The notes under the pieces: generated by a model | Seen by the model: only the letters and a program-made list of their open reading frames with translations | The model's database searches: none | Told to the model about the DNA's origin: nothing | Assembly: GCA_023383735.1 (NCBI GenBank) | Contig: JAHDYN010000100.1 | Location: forward strand, 1-6,790 | Length of the DNA: 6,790 nt | Source: Gammaproteobacteria bacterium | GTDB lineage: Bacteria; Pseudomonadota; Gammaproteobacteria; Steroidobacterales; GCA-2729495 | Direction of reading: 5' to 3' | Part shown: in pieces, positions 1 to 5,954 of the stretch | Position numbering within the stretch: position 1 is the first letter of the stretch | Layout: each line of letters begins with the position of its first letter | Program-made: the position numbers and the translations under genes

Positions 1-1
1 T

Positions 2-352
2 CCCGCCACTGCCGCGCGGTGCGCCTATGCCAAGGAGCGGGTGCGCGGTTCCTTTGATTTTCCGCTGGCCGGCGTTGCGGTGGCGCTGTCTATCGACGGC
101 GCAAGGCTGACTGCACTGCAGGTCGCTGCGACGGGCGTCAGCTCGTGGCCGGTGCTGGTGACCGGCACTGCCGCGCTCATCGGCAGGGCCATCGACGACA
201 GCCTGCTCGCCGAGGTCGACAAGCTGGTGCAGAAGCAGGTGCGGCCGATGCGCACCACGCTCACGCAGTCACACTACCGGCGGCTCGCAGCCGCCGCGCT
301 GGCCCGCCGGCTCGTCGCCGCACTCGGTGCCGCGGAGGGCGGCAAGTCGTGA
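2..352 (+). CDS. hcrB: FAD-binding subunit of a molybdenum hydroxylase, probably 4-hydroxybenzoyl-CoA reductase beta subunit (3' part)
   Basis: The frame is open from the left edge and ends at TGA 350-352, so only the last 116 residues are visible; the start lies outside. The fragment reads as the C-terminal domain of CO-dehydrogenase/xanthine-dehydrogenase-type flavoprotein subunits: an early AYAKERVRGSFDFPLAGVA stretch (the usual R-x-x-x-DFP-x-x-GVA signature), a beta-rich middle, and an SHYRR segment leading into a terminal helix rich in Ala and Arg. The tail KQVRPMRTTLTQSHYRR resembles, from memory, 4-hydroxybenzoyl-CoA reductase beta subunits. That enzyme reductively removes the phenolic hydroxyl of 4-hydroxybenzoyl-CoA to give benzoyl-CoA in the cytoplasm, fitting the benzoyl-CoA reductase genes nearby. 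The molybdopterin and [2Fe-2S] subunits would have to lie upstream. The beta subunit's characteristic extra [4Fe-4S] insertion is not in the visible part, so another xanthine-dehydrogenase-family FAD subunit remains possible. Confidence 0.66.
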   Translation, partial: PATAARCAYAKERVRGSFDFPLAGVAVALSIDGARLTALQVAATGVSSWPVLVTGTAALIGRAIDDSLLAEVDKLVQKQVRPMRTTLTQSHYRRLAAAALARRLVAALGAAEGGKS

Positions 353-603
353 GCGAACGACGCTGGCAGGCAGCCGACGGCCTGCATCTGGATGTGCGCG
401 GCCTGCCCTGTCCGGAACCGATGGTGGAGATCCTCGGCGCCATCGACCGGGGCGATGCCGGCCAGGCCTTCATCGTGCATATCGACCAGGAACCCCTGAT
501 GCTCTATCCGAAGCTCGAGGAGCGCGGCTGGACGCACGAGTTGCTGGGCAGCGCCGGCAGCGGGGCAGGCGTCCGGCTCAGCCTGCGGTATTCGGGCGTG
601 TGA
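349..603 (+). CDS. Small DUF2249 / TusA-like protein with a CPEP motif
   Basis: This is an 84-residue protein starting at GTG 349, which overlaps the upstream stop as GTGA. A good ribosome site, GGAGGG at 334-339, lies 9 nt before it, supporting this start. The core is LDVRGLPCPEPMVEIL (residues 14-29) followed by an EPLMLYPKLEERGW segment (48-61). This is the layout of DUF2249, a relative of the TusA/SirA sulfur-carrier fold: strand, CPxP-capped helix, strand, helix, strands. Many DUF2249 proteins have a non-Cys residue at the first motif position, but here Cys21 is present, as in true TusA proteins that carry persulfide. DUF2249 genes often accompany hemerythrin-like and membrane genes in denitrifiers, and that is the company it keeps here. 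A role in sulfur or redox transfer is inference; no substrate can be read from the sequence. Confidence 0.82.
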   Translation: MSERRWQAADGLHLDVRGLPCPEPMVEILGAIDRGDAGQAFIVHIDQEPLMLYPKLEERGWTHELLGSAGSGAGVRLSLRYSGV

Positions 604-1877
604 CGCTCGCCGCCGGATTTCTCCGCGGCGCCACCAGCCGCCTGCTGCCAGTCTCGGTCCCGCTGCGTTTCTTCGCGCTGGCGGTGCTGTCCCAGCTCGG
701 GCTGTGGCTGACGGTGTTCATCTATGCCGAAGCGCTGACGGCTTTTCGCGGCGGCCTGTCGCCCGCACTCGGCGCGCTCCACATCCTGACCGTGGGCATG
801 CTCGCCAGTACCGTCATCGGCGCCTCACTGCAGATCCTGCCGGTGGCGACCGGCAAGGCGCTGCCTGCCGTCTGGCCGGCACGCCTGATCTTCTGGCTGC
901 TGCTCGCCGGGCTCGGCGGTTTTCTGGGCGGGGTCCTCGGCTTTCGCCTGCTGCTGTTCATGGCCGGCGGTGCCGCGCTCGGACTCGCGCTGCTGCTCTT
1001 CGCGATGCTGATCGCCGCGAACCTCTGGCGGCCGGGCGCGCAGCGCGTCGCTGCTGCCTATGCCGGGGCCGGGCTGATGGCGCTGCTGGCGACGGCCGCG
1101 CTCGGCGTTGCGCTGGCGCTGGATTTCGAGCTGGGCTGGATTCCCAGCCACGCGCGCACCGCGCTTGCGCATCTGGTGCTCGGCGGATACGGCTTCATGG
1201 GGCTGACCGCGCTCGGCTTCTCGCATGTGCTGGTGCCGATGTTTGCGCTGTCCAAAGCGCCGGCCGCGCGTCCGGCCTATCTCGCGCTCGCCGTGGCGCT
1301 GGCCGGCATCGTTTCGGGTGTCGCCGGTGCGCTCGTCGACTCGACAGCCTTGCTGGTCGCCGCCGCTGCCTGCGGCCTGGTGGCCGTGGCCGTGCATCTG
1401 CGGCTGATGCGGCACAGCCTGCAAACCGGCATGCGCAAGCGGCTGGGACTGTCCTTCGTCCTGGTGCGCGGGGCCTGGGTGGCCTTGCCGCTGTCGCTGC
1501 TGACCGGCGGACTGGTGGCGGTCGGCTGGGCGGGGCAGCGGGCCGGACTGCTGTTCGGGATCCTGCTGTTCGGTGGCTGGCTGCAGAGCTTCGTGACCGG
1601 GACCCTGCAACGGATACTGCCGATGCTGGTGTCCATGCACATGGTGGCGGCCCGCAAGCGCAAGACCTGGCTGGAGCCCCATGCCGACCGGCTCTTGCTG
1701 GTGCATGCCGTGGCCCATGGTCTCGCACTGGCGGCGCTGCTCATCGCGGCCCTCACCGGCTGGTCAGGGGCGGCCCGTGCGGCGGGCCTGGTCGGCAGCC
1801 TCGGTGCGCTGGCCTTTGTTGCCTTCAGCGCGGATACGGCGGCTGGTTTGTTGCAGAACCCGCCCCGCGAGGGCTGA
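600..1877 (+). CDS. Polytopic membrane protein, about 12 TM helices, NnrS / heme-copper-oxidase-subunit-I-like
   Basis: This is a 425-residue protein starting at GTG 600, overlapping the previous TGA (GTGA). No strong ribosome site is seen, so translation is probably coupled. The first in-frame ATG (Met68) would delete the first helix, which begins near residue 22. About 12 hydrophobic segments are visible, roughly at 22-43, 57-80, 95-115, 117-141, 152-173, 188-215, 226-246, 250-267, 285-308, 315-345, 363-386 and 393-411. Histidines lie in or next to helices: His61 (LGALHILTVG), His191 (AHLVLGGYGF), His209 (GFSHVLVPMF), His347, His361, His369 and His373. Twelve helices with repeated histidines recall NnrS and heme-copper oxidase subunit I relatives, but I see no clear catalytic HPxVY or double-His copper signature, so it is probably not an oxidase. 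Heme binding is a guess. The family assignment is uncertain; membrane location is firm. Confidence 0.78.
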   Translation: MTLAAGFLRGATSRLLPVSVPLRFFALAVLSQLGLWLTVFIYAEALTAFRGGLSPALGALHILTVGMLASTVIGASLQILPVATGKALPAVWPARLIFWLLLAGLGGFLGGVLGFRLLLFMAGGAALGLALLLFAMLIAANLWRPGAQRVAAAYAGAGLMALLATAALGVALALDFELGWIPSHARTALAHLVLGGYGFMGLTALGFSHVLVPMFALSKAPAARPAYLALAVALAGIVSGVAGALVDSTALLVAAAACGLVAVAVHLRLMRHSLQTGMRKRLGLSFVLVRGAWVALPLSLLTGGLVAVGWAGQRAGLLFGILLFGGWLQSFVTGTLQRILPMLVSMHMVAARKRKTWLEPHADRLLLVHAVAHGLALAALLIAALTGWSGAARAAGLVGSLGALAFVAFSADTAAGLLQNPPREG

Positions 1878-1939
1878 GGCCGGCCCGGTTCCCGGCTTGA
1901 ATTCCGCGTTAATCGGTATTAAGGTACGAGAATAATTAT
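1878..1939 (+). promoter_or_regulatory. Intergenic promoter region of the hemerythrin-GNAT genes
   Basis: This 62-bp gap is the only non-coding stretch of any size between + strand genes, and its right part (about 1897-1939) is strikingly AT-rich against a GC-rich background. One candidate sigma-70 pair is TTGAAT (1897-1902), a 17-bp spacer and a weak TAAGGT (1920-1925). An alternative AT-rich -10 is around AATAAT (1931-1936). Upstream, GCCGG/CCGGC (1879-1883 with 1892-1896) could form a short hairpin, but no T-run follows. The base pattern supports a new transcription start here; the exact elements are uncertain. Confidence 0.5.
1909..1922. promoter_or_regulatory. Inverted repeat TTAAT-N4-ATTAA, FNR/DNR-like
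   Basis: The 14-bp site TTAATCGGTATTAA has perfect 5-bp half-sites around a 4-bp spacer. It differs from the FNR/DNR/NnrR consensus TTGAT-N4-ATCAA by one base in each half. It is centred 24.5 nt before the hemerythrin ATG and overlaps the candidate -10. That is closer to the gene than a standard class II activator site would be, so it may be a repressor site, a degenerate FNR-family site or chance. Confidence 0.38.
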
Positions 1940-2437
1940 ATGTCCACCAGTCACATCAGCCAGGCACTGCACCAGGATCACGAAGCCACCGTGGCGTTTA
2001 CCGAGCGCCTGGAAACCCTGCTGGCCCGCCATCCCCGCCAGCCGCCCGATGCGGCCGATCCGCTGGTCGCCAAGCTGCTGCGCGATCTGCCGGCCATGCT
2101 GGATACCGAGATTTCCCGGCACTTCGATTTCGAGGAAGCCGAGCTGTTCCGGCACCTCGCCGAGGCGGGCGAGGAGGACATCGGCACCCACCTGAGCGAA
2201 GAGCACGATGCCATGCGGCCACTCGGCAGGCGCCTGATCGAGCTGATCGGCCCGGCGCTGGTGCAGGGATTCGACGACGCCGGCTGGAAGGAATTCCGTA
2301 CCGTTGGCGCCGAACTCTGCGAGCGCATGGTGATGCATGTGCAGAAGGAGGAGATGGTGCTCCTGCCGCTGATCGAGACCAGCCTCGATGCCGAAACCGA
2401 TGCCAGCCTGTACGCCGACTACATGGGCAACAACTGA
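1940..2437 (+). CDS. Hemerythrin-like (HHE domain) diiron protein
   Basis: This is a 165-residue cytoplasmic protein with no signal peptide or membrane segment. It has the hemerythrin ligand series in order: His14 (HQDHE), His61 and Glu65 (HFDFEE), His89 (EEHD), and His133 with Glu137 (HVQKEE). These fit the H...HxxxE...H...HxxxE pattern that binds a non-heme diiron centre in a four-helix bundle. The family binds O2 or NO, or repairs or senses iron centres; which of these applies cannot be read here. It starts at ATG 1940 after an AT-rich leader; the ribosome site is weak (GAGA at 1928-1931). It begins a new unit after the membrane-protein gene, with GNAT genes directly behind it. Single-domain size is between bacteriohemerythrins (about 130 aa) and the YtfE/RIC repair proteins (about 220 aa). 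Inference: O2 or NO scavenging that shields the oxygen-sensitive benzoyl-CoA reductase. Confidence 0.9.
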   Translation: MSTSHISQALHQDHEATVAFTERLETLLARHPRQPPDAADPLVAKLLRDLPAMLDTEISRHFDFEEAELFRHLAEAGEEDIGTHLSEEHDAMRPLGRRLIELIGPALVQGFDDAGWKEFRTVGAELCERMVMHVQKEEMVLLPLIETSLDAETDASLYADYMGNN

Positions 2438-2446
2438 GGCGCCAGC

Positions 2447-2926
2447 ATGAATGCCAGCAGCCCGCACACGCGTCCCCTGCGCGAGAGCGACCTGGAGCGG
2501 ATCGTCGCCATCGACCAGGCGCACACCGGCCGGTCCCGCCGCAGTTTTCTCGGCAAGCGGCTGAAGTCCGCGCTCGAGCGCCCCGAGGCCTTCATTCACG
2601 CCGGCATCGAACGAAACGGTGAGCTGGCCGGCTTCGCCCTGGCTCGCCTGCTCCGCGGCGAGTTCGGGCGTGCCGAACTCAGCGCCGCACTCGACCTGAT
2701 CGGCGTGGCACCGGACAGCAGGGAACACGGTTACGGCCGCGCATTGCTGGAGGGGCTGCTCTCGGCCGCGCGCCGGAGTGGCGTGAAGCGGGTGCAGTCA
2801 CAGGCGGAATGGACCGAGCTGTCACTGCTGGGCTTCTTCGATGCAACCGGTTTCAGGCTGGCAAAGCGGGTCGTGCTCGAGCGCAGCGTGAGCGCGCCCT
2901 TTGACGACGACAGCGTGGAAGTCTGA
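2447..2926 (+). CDS. GNAT-family N-acetyltransferase (first of a tandem pair)
   Basis: This is a 159-residue single-domain protein. Motif A is clear: strand LDLIGVAPD (82-90) followed by R92-E-H-G95-Y-G97, the R/Q-x-x-G-x-G/A loop that binds the acetyl-CoA pyrophosphate, then a helix. The strand GELAGFALARL (58-68) precedes it, and a C-terminal FFDATGFR (130-137) matches the usual late GNAT motif (F-x-x-x-GF). GNATs transfer an acyl group from acyl-CoA to an amine of a small molecule or protein; the acceptor here is unknown. ATG 2447 is 9 nt after the hemerythrin stop, and a GAGG that overlaps that stop (2436-2439) sits 7 nt before it, so the two are surely co-transcribed. It is clearly similar to the next gene. 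Confidence 0.88.
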   Translation: MNASSPHTRPLRESDLERIVAIDQAHTGRSRRSFLGKRLKSALERPEAFIHAGIERNGELAGFALARLLRGEFGRAELSAALDLIGVAPDSREHGYGRALLEGLLSAARRSGVKRVQSQAEWTELSLLGFFDATGFRLAKRVVLERSVSAPFDDDSVEV

Positions 2927-2942
2927 GCGGAGACAGGACGAC

Positions 2943-3482
2943 ATGGCAAAGCGCAGTGGCATCAGCATTCCCGAGCGCGTCGGCGACGCGCAGGAAGTCG
3001 ACTACAGTGCCGATCCGGTCGACAGCGGTCCGCTGCCGCGTGACCGGATCCCCATCCGCGGCATCCGCGCGGGCGATCTGCGCGCGCTGCTGGCCATCGA
3101 CCGGGAGACCACCGGGCGCGACCGTTCGGCCTATCTGCAGGCCAAGGTGAACGAAGCGCTGAATGAGTCGGACGTGCGCGTGTCCCTGGTGGCCGAAATC
3201 GACGGGCGGGTGGTCGGCTTCGTGATGGCGCGCGTGGAGCTCGGCGACTTCGGGCACACCGATCCGACCGCCGAGCTCGACACCATCGGCGTCGCACCCG
3301 ACTGCAAGGGCCAGGGCGTCGGTCGCGCGCTGCTCTCGCAGCTCATCGCCAACCTGAGTGCCTTGCGTGTGGAACGGATCCTGACCGAAGTCAGCTGGGA
3401 TGATCCGCAGCTGCTGCTGTTCCTCGCCCGCTGCGGTTTTCATCCCTCCAGCTGTCTGCCTTTCGAGCGCGCCGTCGACTGA
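2943..3482 (+). CDS. GNAT-family N-acetyltransferase (second of a tandem pair)
   Basis: This is a 179-residue protein starting at ATG 2943, preceded by GGAG (2929-2932) and AGGA (2935-2938). A longer in-frame TTG start at 2901 would overlap the previous gene and has no support. The acetyl-CoA motif A is LDTIGVAPD (112-120) then K122-G-Q-G125-V-G127, with Lys where Gln or Arg is usual. GRVVGFVMARVELGDFG (88-104) gives the preceding strand, and LARCGF (161-166) is the late motif. A polar N-terminal extension of about 35 residues is absent from the first GNAT. The two share an AID-x4-TGR opening, a GF-x-x-AR strand, the x-x-IGVAPD strand and the GRALL helix start, so they look like an old duplication. 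The substrate is unknown. The gene ends 10 nt before the convergent ferredoxin gene. Confidence 0.88.
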   Translation: MAKRSGISIPERVGDAQEVDYSADPVDSGPLPRDRIPIRGIRAGDLRALLAIDRETTGRDRSAYLQAKVNEALNESDVRVSLVAEIDGRVVGFVMARVELGDFGHTDPTAELDTIGVAPDCKGQGVGRALLSQLIANLSALRVERILTEVSWDDPQLLLFLARCGFHPSSCLPFERAVD

Positions 3483-3483
3483 G

Positions 3484-3502
3484 GCACGGCGTTCAGCCGT
3501 GC
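3484..3502. terminator. Perfect 7-bp hairpin between convergent genes
   Basis: GCACGGC (3484-3490), loop GTTCA, GCCGTGC (3496-3502) form a perfect stem that starts one base after the GNAT stop and spans the ferredoxin stop codon on the other strand. Location and symmetry suit a two-way transcription end. No T-run follows on either strand, so it is not a textbook Rho-independent terminator; it may act as an mRNA end stabiliser or Rho-linked stop. Confidence 0.5.
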
Positions 3503-3738
3503 AGCTGCTCGTACTTGGCCTGCAGTTCTTCGGGGGTCTCGACGAAGTCGGGATGCTGCACGATGCATTCTGCCGGACAGACCAGCCGGCACTGCGGCTC
3601 GTCCTCTGCACCGACGCATTCCGTGCACTTGAACGCATCGATGACGTAGATCGGGTTGCCCGCGGTGATCGCCTGGTTCGGGCACACCGGTTCGCAGGCG
3701 TCGCAGGCGGTGCACAGGTCGTTAATCATCAAAGCCAT
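3493..3738 (-). CDS. fdx: 2[4Fe-4S] ferredoxin, Allochromatium-type, electron donor of benzoyl-CoA reductase
   Basis: This is an 81-residue ferredoxin. Cluster motif 1 is C9-x2-C12-x2-C15-x3-C19-P. Motif 2 is C38-x2-C41-x8-C50-x3-C54-P, with an 8-residue insertion between its second and third Cys and an extra Cys58 (CPAEC). It also has a C-terminal helix (EELQAKYEQL). The insertion plus C-terminal tail is the mark of Allochromatium vinosum-type ferredoxins, which have very low redox potentials and are the known electron donors to Thauera benzoyl-CoA reductase. The ATG at 3738 follows a strong AGGAGG. The gene is 18 nt downstream of bcrD and last in the visible operon. Electrons would come from an oxoacid:ferredoxin oxidoreductase not seen in this window. 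Its function as BCR donor is inferred from position and type. Confidence 0.93.
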   Translation of the reverse strand: MALMINDLCTACDACEPVCPNQAITAGNPIYVIDAFKCTECVGAEDEPQCRLVCPAECIVQHPDFVETPEELQAKYEQLHG

Positions 3739-3748
3739 GGTCGTCGTT

Positions 3749-3754
3749 CCTCCT
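3749..3754 (-). promoter_or_regulatory. Strong ribosome binding site of fdx
   Basis: AGGAGG on the minus strand lies 10 nt before the ferredoxin ATG and just after the bcrD stop (3757-3759). It is the best Shine-Dalgarno match in the operon and points to higher translation of the small electron carrier than of the reductase subunits. It overlaps a perfect 10-bp palindrome CCTGATCAGG (3752-3761). Confidence 0.75.
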
Positions 3755-3756
3755 GA

Positions 3757-4602
3757 TCAGGCAACTTGCAGCGTTTCGCCACGGGACGCGAGTTTCTCAT
3801 GCCGGAAGGCACCCCACAGCGCGGCGCCGAGCGCGCCGGCATAGGGTGAATCCGGATGGCTGCGCACGGTGGCCTTCATGTTCTTCATGTTTCCAACCTG
3901 CTCCTGCAGGGCCGCGACGAGGCCGGTGTCGAGCGCCAGGCCGCCGGTGACCATCACGGTGCCGCTCATGGCGTCGATGGACTTGAGCAGCTTGGCCAGC
4001 CGGTCAGCCATGGACAGATGGATGCCCTTCAGGATGTTGGGCGCCGAGATGCCGCGCGACACCATGTTGATGACGTCGGTTTCGGCCAGCACGGCACAGA
4101 TCGACGACACCACTTCCGGGTCGTCCGCCTGGCGCGAGAGGGTGCCGATCTCGTCCTGGGCGATACCGAGGTAACGGGCGATGTTTTCCAGAAACTGTCC
4201 CGAACCCGACGCGCACTGGCTGGTCATCTTGTACTTGAGCACCTTGCCGCGCTCGTCCATCGCGATCGCGCGCCCGTGCAGGGCGCCGACATCGAGTACC
4301 GCCCGTGCGGTGGGTTCCAGGTAGATGCCGCCGCGCGCATGGGTGGTCATGGAGTAGAAGTGGCCGGTGTGAAAGGGGACGCTCTCGCCTTCGCCGGTCG
4401 TGGCGACGTAGTCGACGTCGGTTTCGGCCATTCCGGCGTCTTCGAGTATCTGGTCGAAACAGATCCTGGCAAGTTCCAGCGGGTCGCGCTGGCGGATGCG
4501 CAGGGTGGAGCGCGCCAGCCACTCGGTCCTGTCGCCTTCCGCGCGCATCAGCGCAGCCTTCACTGCGCCGGTGCCGACATCGATGCCTGCGGTGATGGTC
4601 AT
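3757..4602 (-). CDS. bcrD: Benzoyl-CoA reductase subunit D (ATPase / electron activation module)
   Basis: This is a 281-residue ASKHA-fold ATPase of the BcrAD/BadFG/HgdC family. The phosphate loop is GIDVGTGAVKAAL (6-18), the adenosine motif VTGGLA is at 218-223 and a C-terminal YAGALGAA is at 254-261. Cys130 (SQCASGSG) and Cys169 (SSICAVLAE) match in spacing the two cysteines with which HgdC-type activators hold one [4Fe-4S] cluster at a dimer interface. With BcrA it would hydrolyse ATP to drive ferredoxin electrons into the BcrBC ring-reducing module. Length is as in Thauera BcrD (about 280). Where BcrA has DIGGQD, this protein has DVGALHGR (104-111), so the second phosphate motif is degenerate; I believe this is normal for BcrD. 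The start overlaps the bcrA stop as ATGA, with GGAG (4611-4614) 8 nt before it. Confidence 0.95.
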   Translation of the reverse strand: MTITAGIDVGTGAVKAALMRAEGDRTEWLARSTLRIRQRDPLELARICFDQILEDAGMAETDVDYVATTGEGESVPFHTGHFYSMTTHARGGIYLEPTARAVLDVGALHGRAIAMDERGKVLKYKMTSQCASGSGQFLENIARYLGIAQDEIGTLSRQADDPEVVSSICAVLAETDVINMVSRGISAPNILKGIHLSMADRLAKLLKSIDAMSGTVMVTGGLALDTGLVAALQEQVGNMKNMKATVRSHPDSPYAGALGAALWGAFRHEKLASRGETLQVA

Positions 4603-5954
4603 AGTGTGGACTCCGGTGTGGCGCCGCCTTCGAAGGCGCGGCGGGCAAACTCCGCTGCGCCAAGGGCGCCGGTGTAGATTGAATCGGGGTTGATGTTGAT
4701 CACGACGTCGCCGTAGTTCTCGTTGATCACCTTGCGCAGCTCGCGCACGGCAGCCTCGTTCTTGGCGACGCCACCGGTGAAGGTGAATTCATCGGTAACG
4801 CCGCCGGAGCGCGAGATGATCGAGATGGCGCGCAGGATGATCGCGCGGTGCAGTCCCGCCACGATGTCCTCGCGCTTTTCGCCCAGCGACAACCGGTCGC
4901 GCAGTTCGGCGCCGGCAAACACCGTGCAGGTCGAGTTGATGCGCGCCGGCTTCTCGGACTTCATGGCCATGGGGCCGAGCTCGTGCAAACCCATGTTCAT
5001 CTCGTCGGCGATGTAACCCAGGTAGCGGCCGCAGCCGGCGGCACAGCGGTCGTTCATCTGGAAGCTGGTGACGATGCCTTTCTCGTCGATCTGGATGCCC
5101 TTGGTGTCCTGGCCGCCGATATCGAGCACGGTGCGGGTCTTCGGGTACATCATGTGCGCGCCGAGTCCGTGGCAGAGGATCTCCGAGCGGATGTGCTCCT
5201 TGGAGAAGGGCAGCGTCACCCGGCCGTAGCCGGTACCGACCAGATAGGACTCGGTGAGCTCCAGGGCCAGCGTCTCGTCGATCACCGTGCGAACGCGGTC
5301 AGCCTCATCGCCGAGCAGCGCGGCGTCGGCCTTGAGTACGCGCGCCAGCGCCTTGCGAAATTGCTCGCTCAGGTTCCCGGAAGGCGGCCGGTTTTCCACC
5401 TCGATGATCGACTTGTCGTAGCAGTTGAGCAGCATTTCGTAGGCGATGCCCGTCTCGCGCGCCACGTCTTCGGCATAGGCGTAGAAGCGGGCACCGGCGA
5501 TGTCGCGGAAGAAGTCCGACTTGCGGTTGGCGCCCGGCGCATACAGCGACGGTGCTTCCTCGCGCAGCCGCCGGAACGATTCGCCGAGGGCACCGCGCAG
5601 CTCCTGTTCGACACTGGCAAAGCGCTCGCTGGCAGTTTGTCCCAGGCAGGTCTCTTCGAGGTCATTGAGCTGCGTCGAGAACTGCTCGAGCCGGAAAGAG
5701 CGTTCCAGCGCACCCAGGAAATCGCCGAGCCGGTCGCCGAGCAGGCCCGATTCGGTGAGCGCACGGCGGAACAGCGTGAAGCGCCCGTCCACGCGGGCTT
5801 CCTCGCTGGCGACGCGCGCCGCGGTGCCGTAGTTGGAGCGCGAGTTGGTGATGCCGCGGCCGATGACCTGGCTGTTCTCGTCGATGACCACGGACTTGGT
5901 GGTGGTCGAGCCCAGGTCGATGCCGACGAAGGTCTTCATGGCCGCTGCACTCAT
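4599..5954 (-). CDS. bcrA: Benzoyl-CoA reductase subunit A (ATPase / electron activation module)
   Basis: This is the 451-residue large ATPase subunit of class I benzoyl-CoA reductase. It has phosphate loop 1 GIDLGSTTTKSVV (11-23), phosphate loop 2 DIGGQDTKG (278-286), Cys304 (DRCAAGCGRYLG) and Cys343 (STCTVFAGAE) as cluster ligands, the adenosine motif FTGGVAKNEA (392-401) and terminal YTGALGAAEFARR (427-439). Compared with BcrD it carries an extra block of about 160-170 residues between the first loop and DIGGQD. This size asymmetry marks the Thauera (BcrAD) rather than the Azoarcus (BzdPQ) type. I chose the start at 5954 because it overlaps the bcrB stop as ATGA and has GGAG (5961-5964) 6 nt upstream. 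The start at Met6 (5939) would align better with homologues I recall beginning MKTFVGIDLG, but it has no ribosome site. The enzyme is cytoplasmic and very O2-sensitive. Confidence 0.96.
   Translation of the reverse strand: MSAAAMKTFVGIDLGSTTTKSVVIDENSQVIGRGITNSRSNYGTAARVASEEARVDGRFTLFRRALTESGLLGDRLGDFLGALERSFRLEQFSTQLNDLEETCLGQTASERFASVEQELRGALGESFRRLREEAPSLYAPGANRKSDFFRDIAGARFYAYAEDVARETGIAYEMLLNCYDKSIIEVENRPPSGNLSEQFRKALARVLKADAALLGDEADRVRTVIDETLALELTESYLVGTGYGRVTLPFSKEHIRSEILCHGLGAHMMYPKTRTVLDIGGQDTKGIQIDEKGIVTSFQMNDRCAAGCGRYLGYIADEMNMGLHELGPMAMKSEKPARINSTCTVFAGAELRDRLSLGEKREDIVAGLHRAIILRAISIISRSGGVTDEFTFTGGVAKNEAAVRELRKVINENYGDVVININPDSIYTGALGAAEFARRAFEGGATPESTL

Noticed and set aside
825..1718. 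Long open frame on the minus strand under the membrane-protein gene
   Set aside because: Its translation is Gln/Arg/Gly/His-rich low-complexity sequence typical of the antisense of a GC-rich hydrophobic gene; no motif and no ribosome site.
1879..1896. GCCGG-N8-CCGGC possible terminator after the membrane-protein gene
   Set aside because: Only a 5-bp stem in a GC-rich background with no T-run behind it; not enough to call.
2901..2942. Longer TTG-initiated N-terminus for the second GNAT
   Set aside because: It would overlap the first GNAT gene and uses a rare start, while ATG 2943 has ribosome-site sequences just upstream.
3752..3761. Perfect 10-bp palindrome CCTGATCAGG between bcrD and fdx
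   Set aside because: It has no loop, so it would not fold well, and it is made of the bcrD stop plus the fdx ribosome site. Most likely chance; there is no promoter-like sequence around it.
4625..4638. CGCCTTCGAAGGCG palindrome shortly before the bcrD ribosome site
   Set aside because: It lies within the bcrA coding end (the AFEGG region) and is short. No sign of a terminator or attenuator, and the genes overlap.
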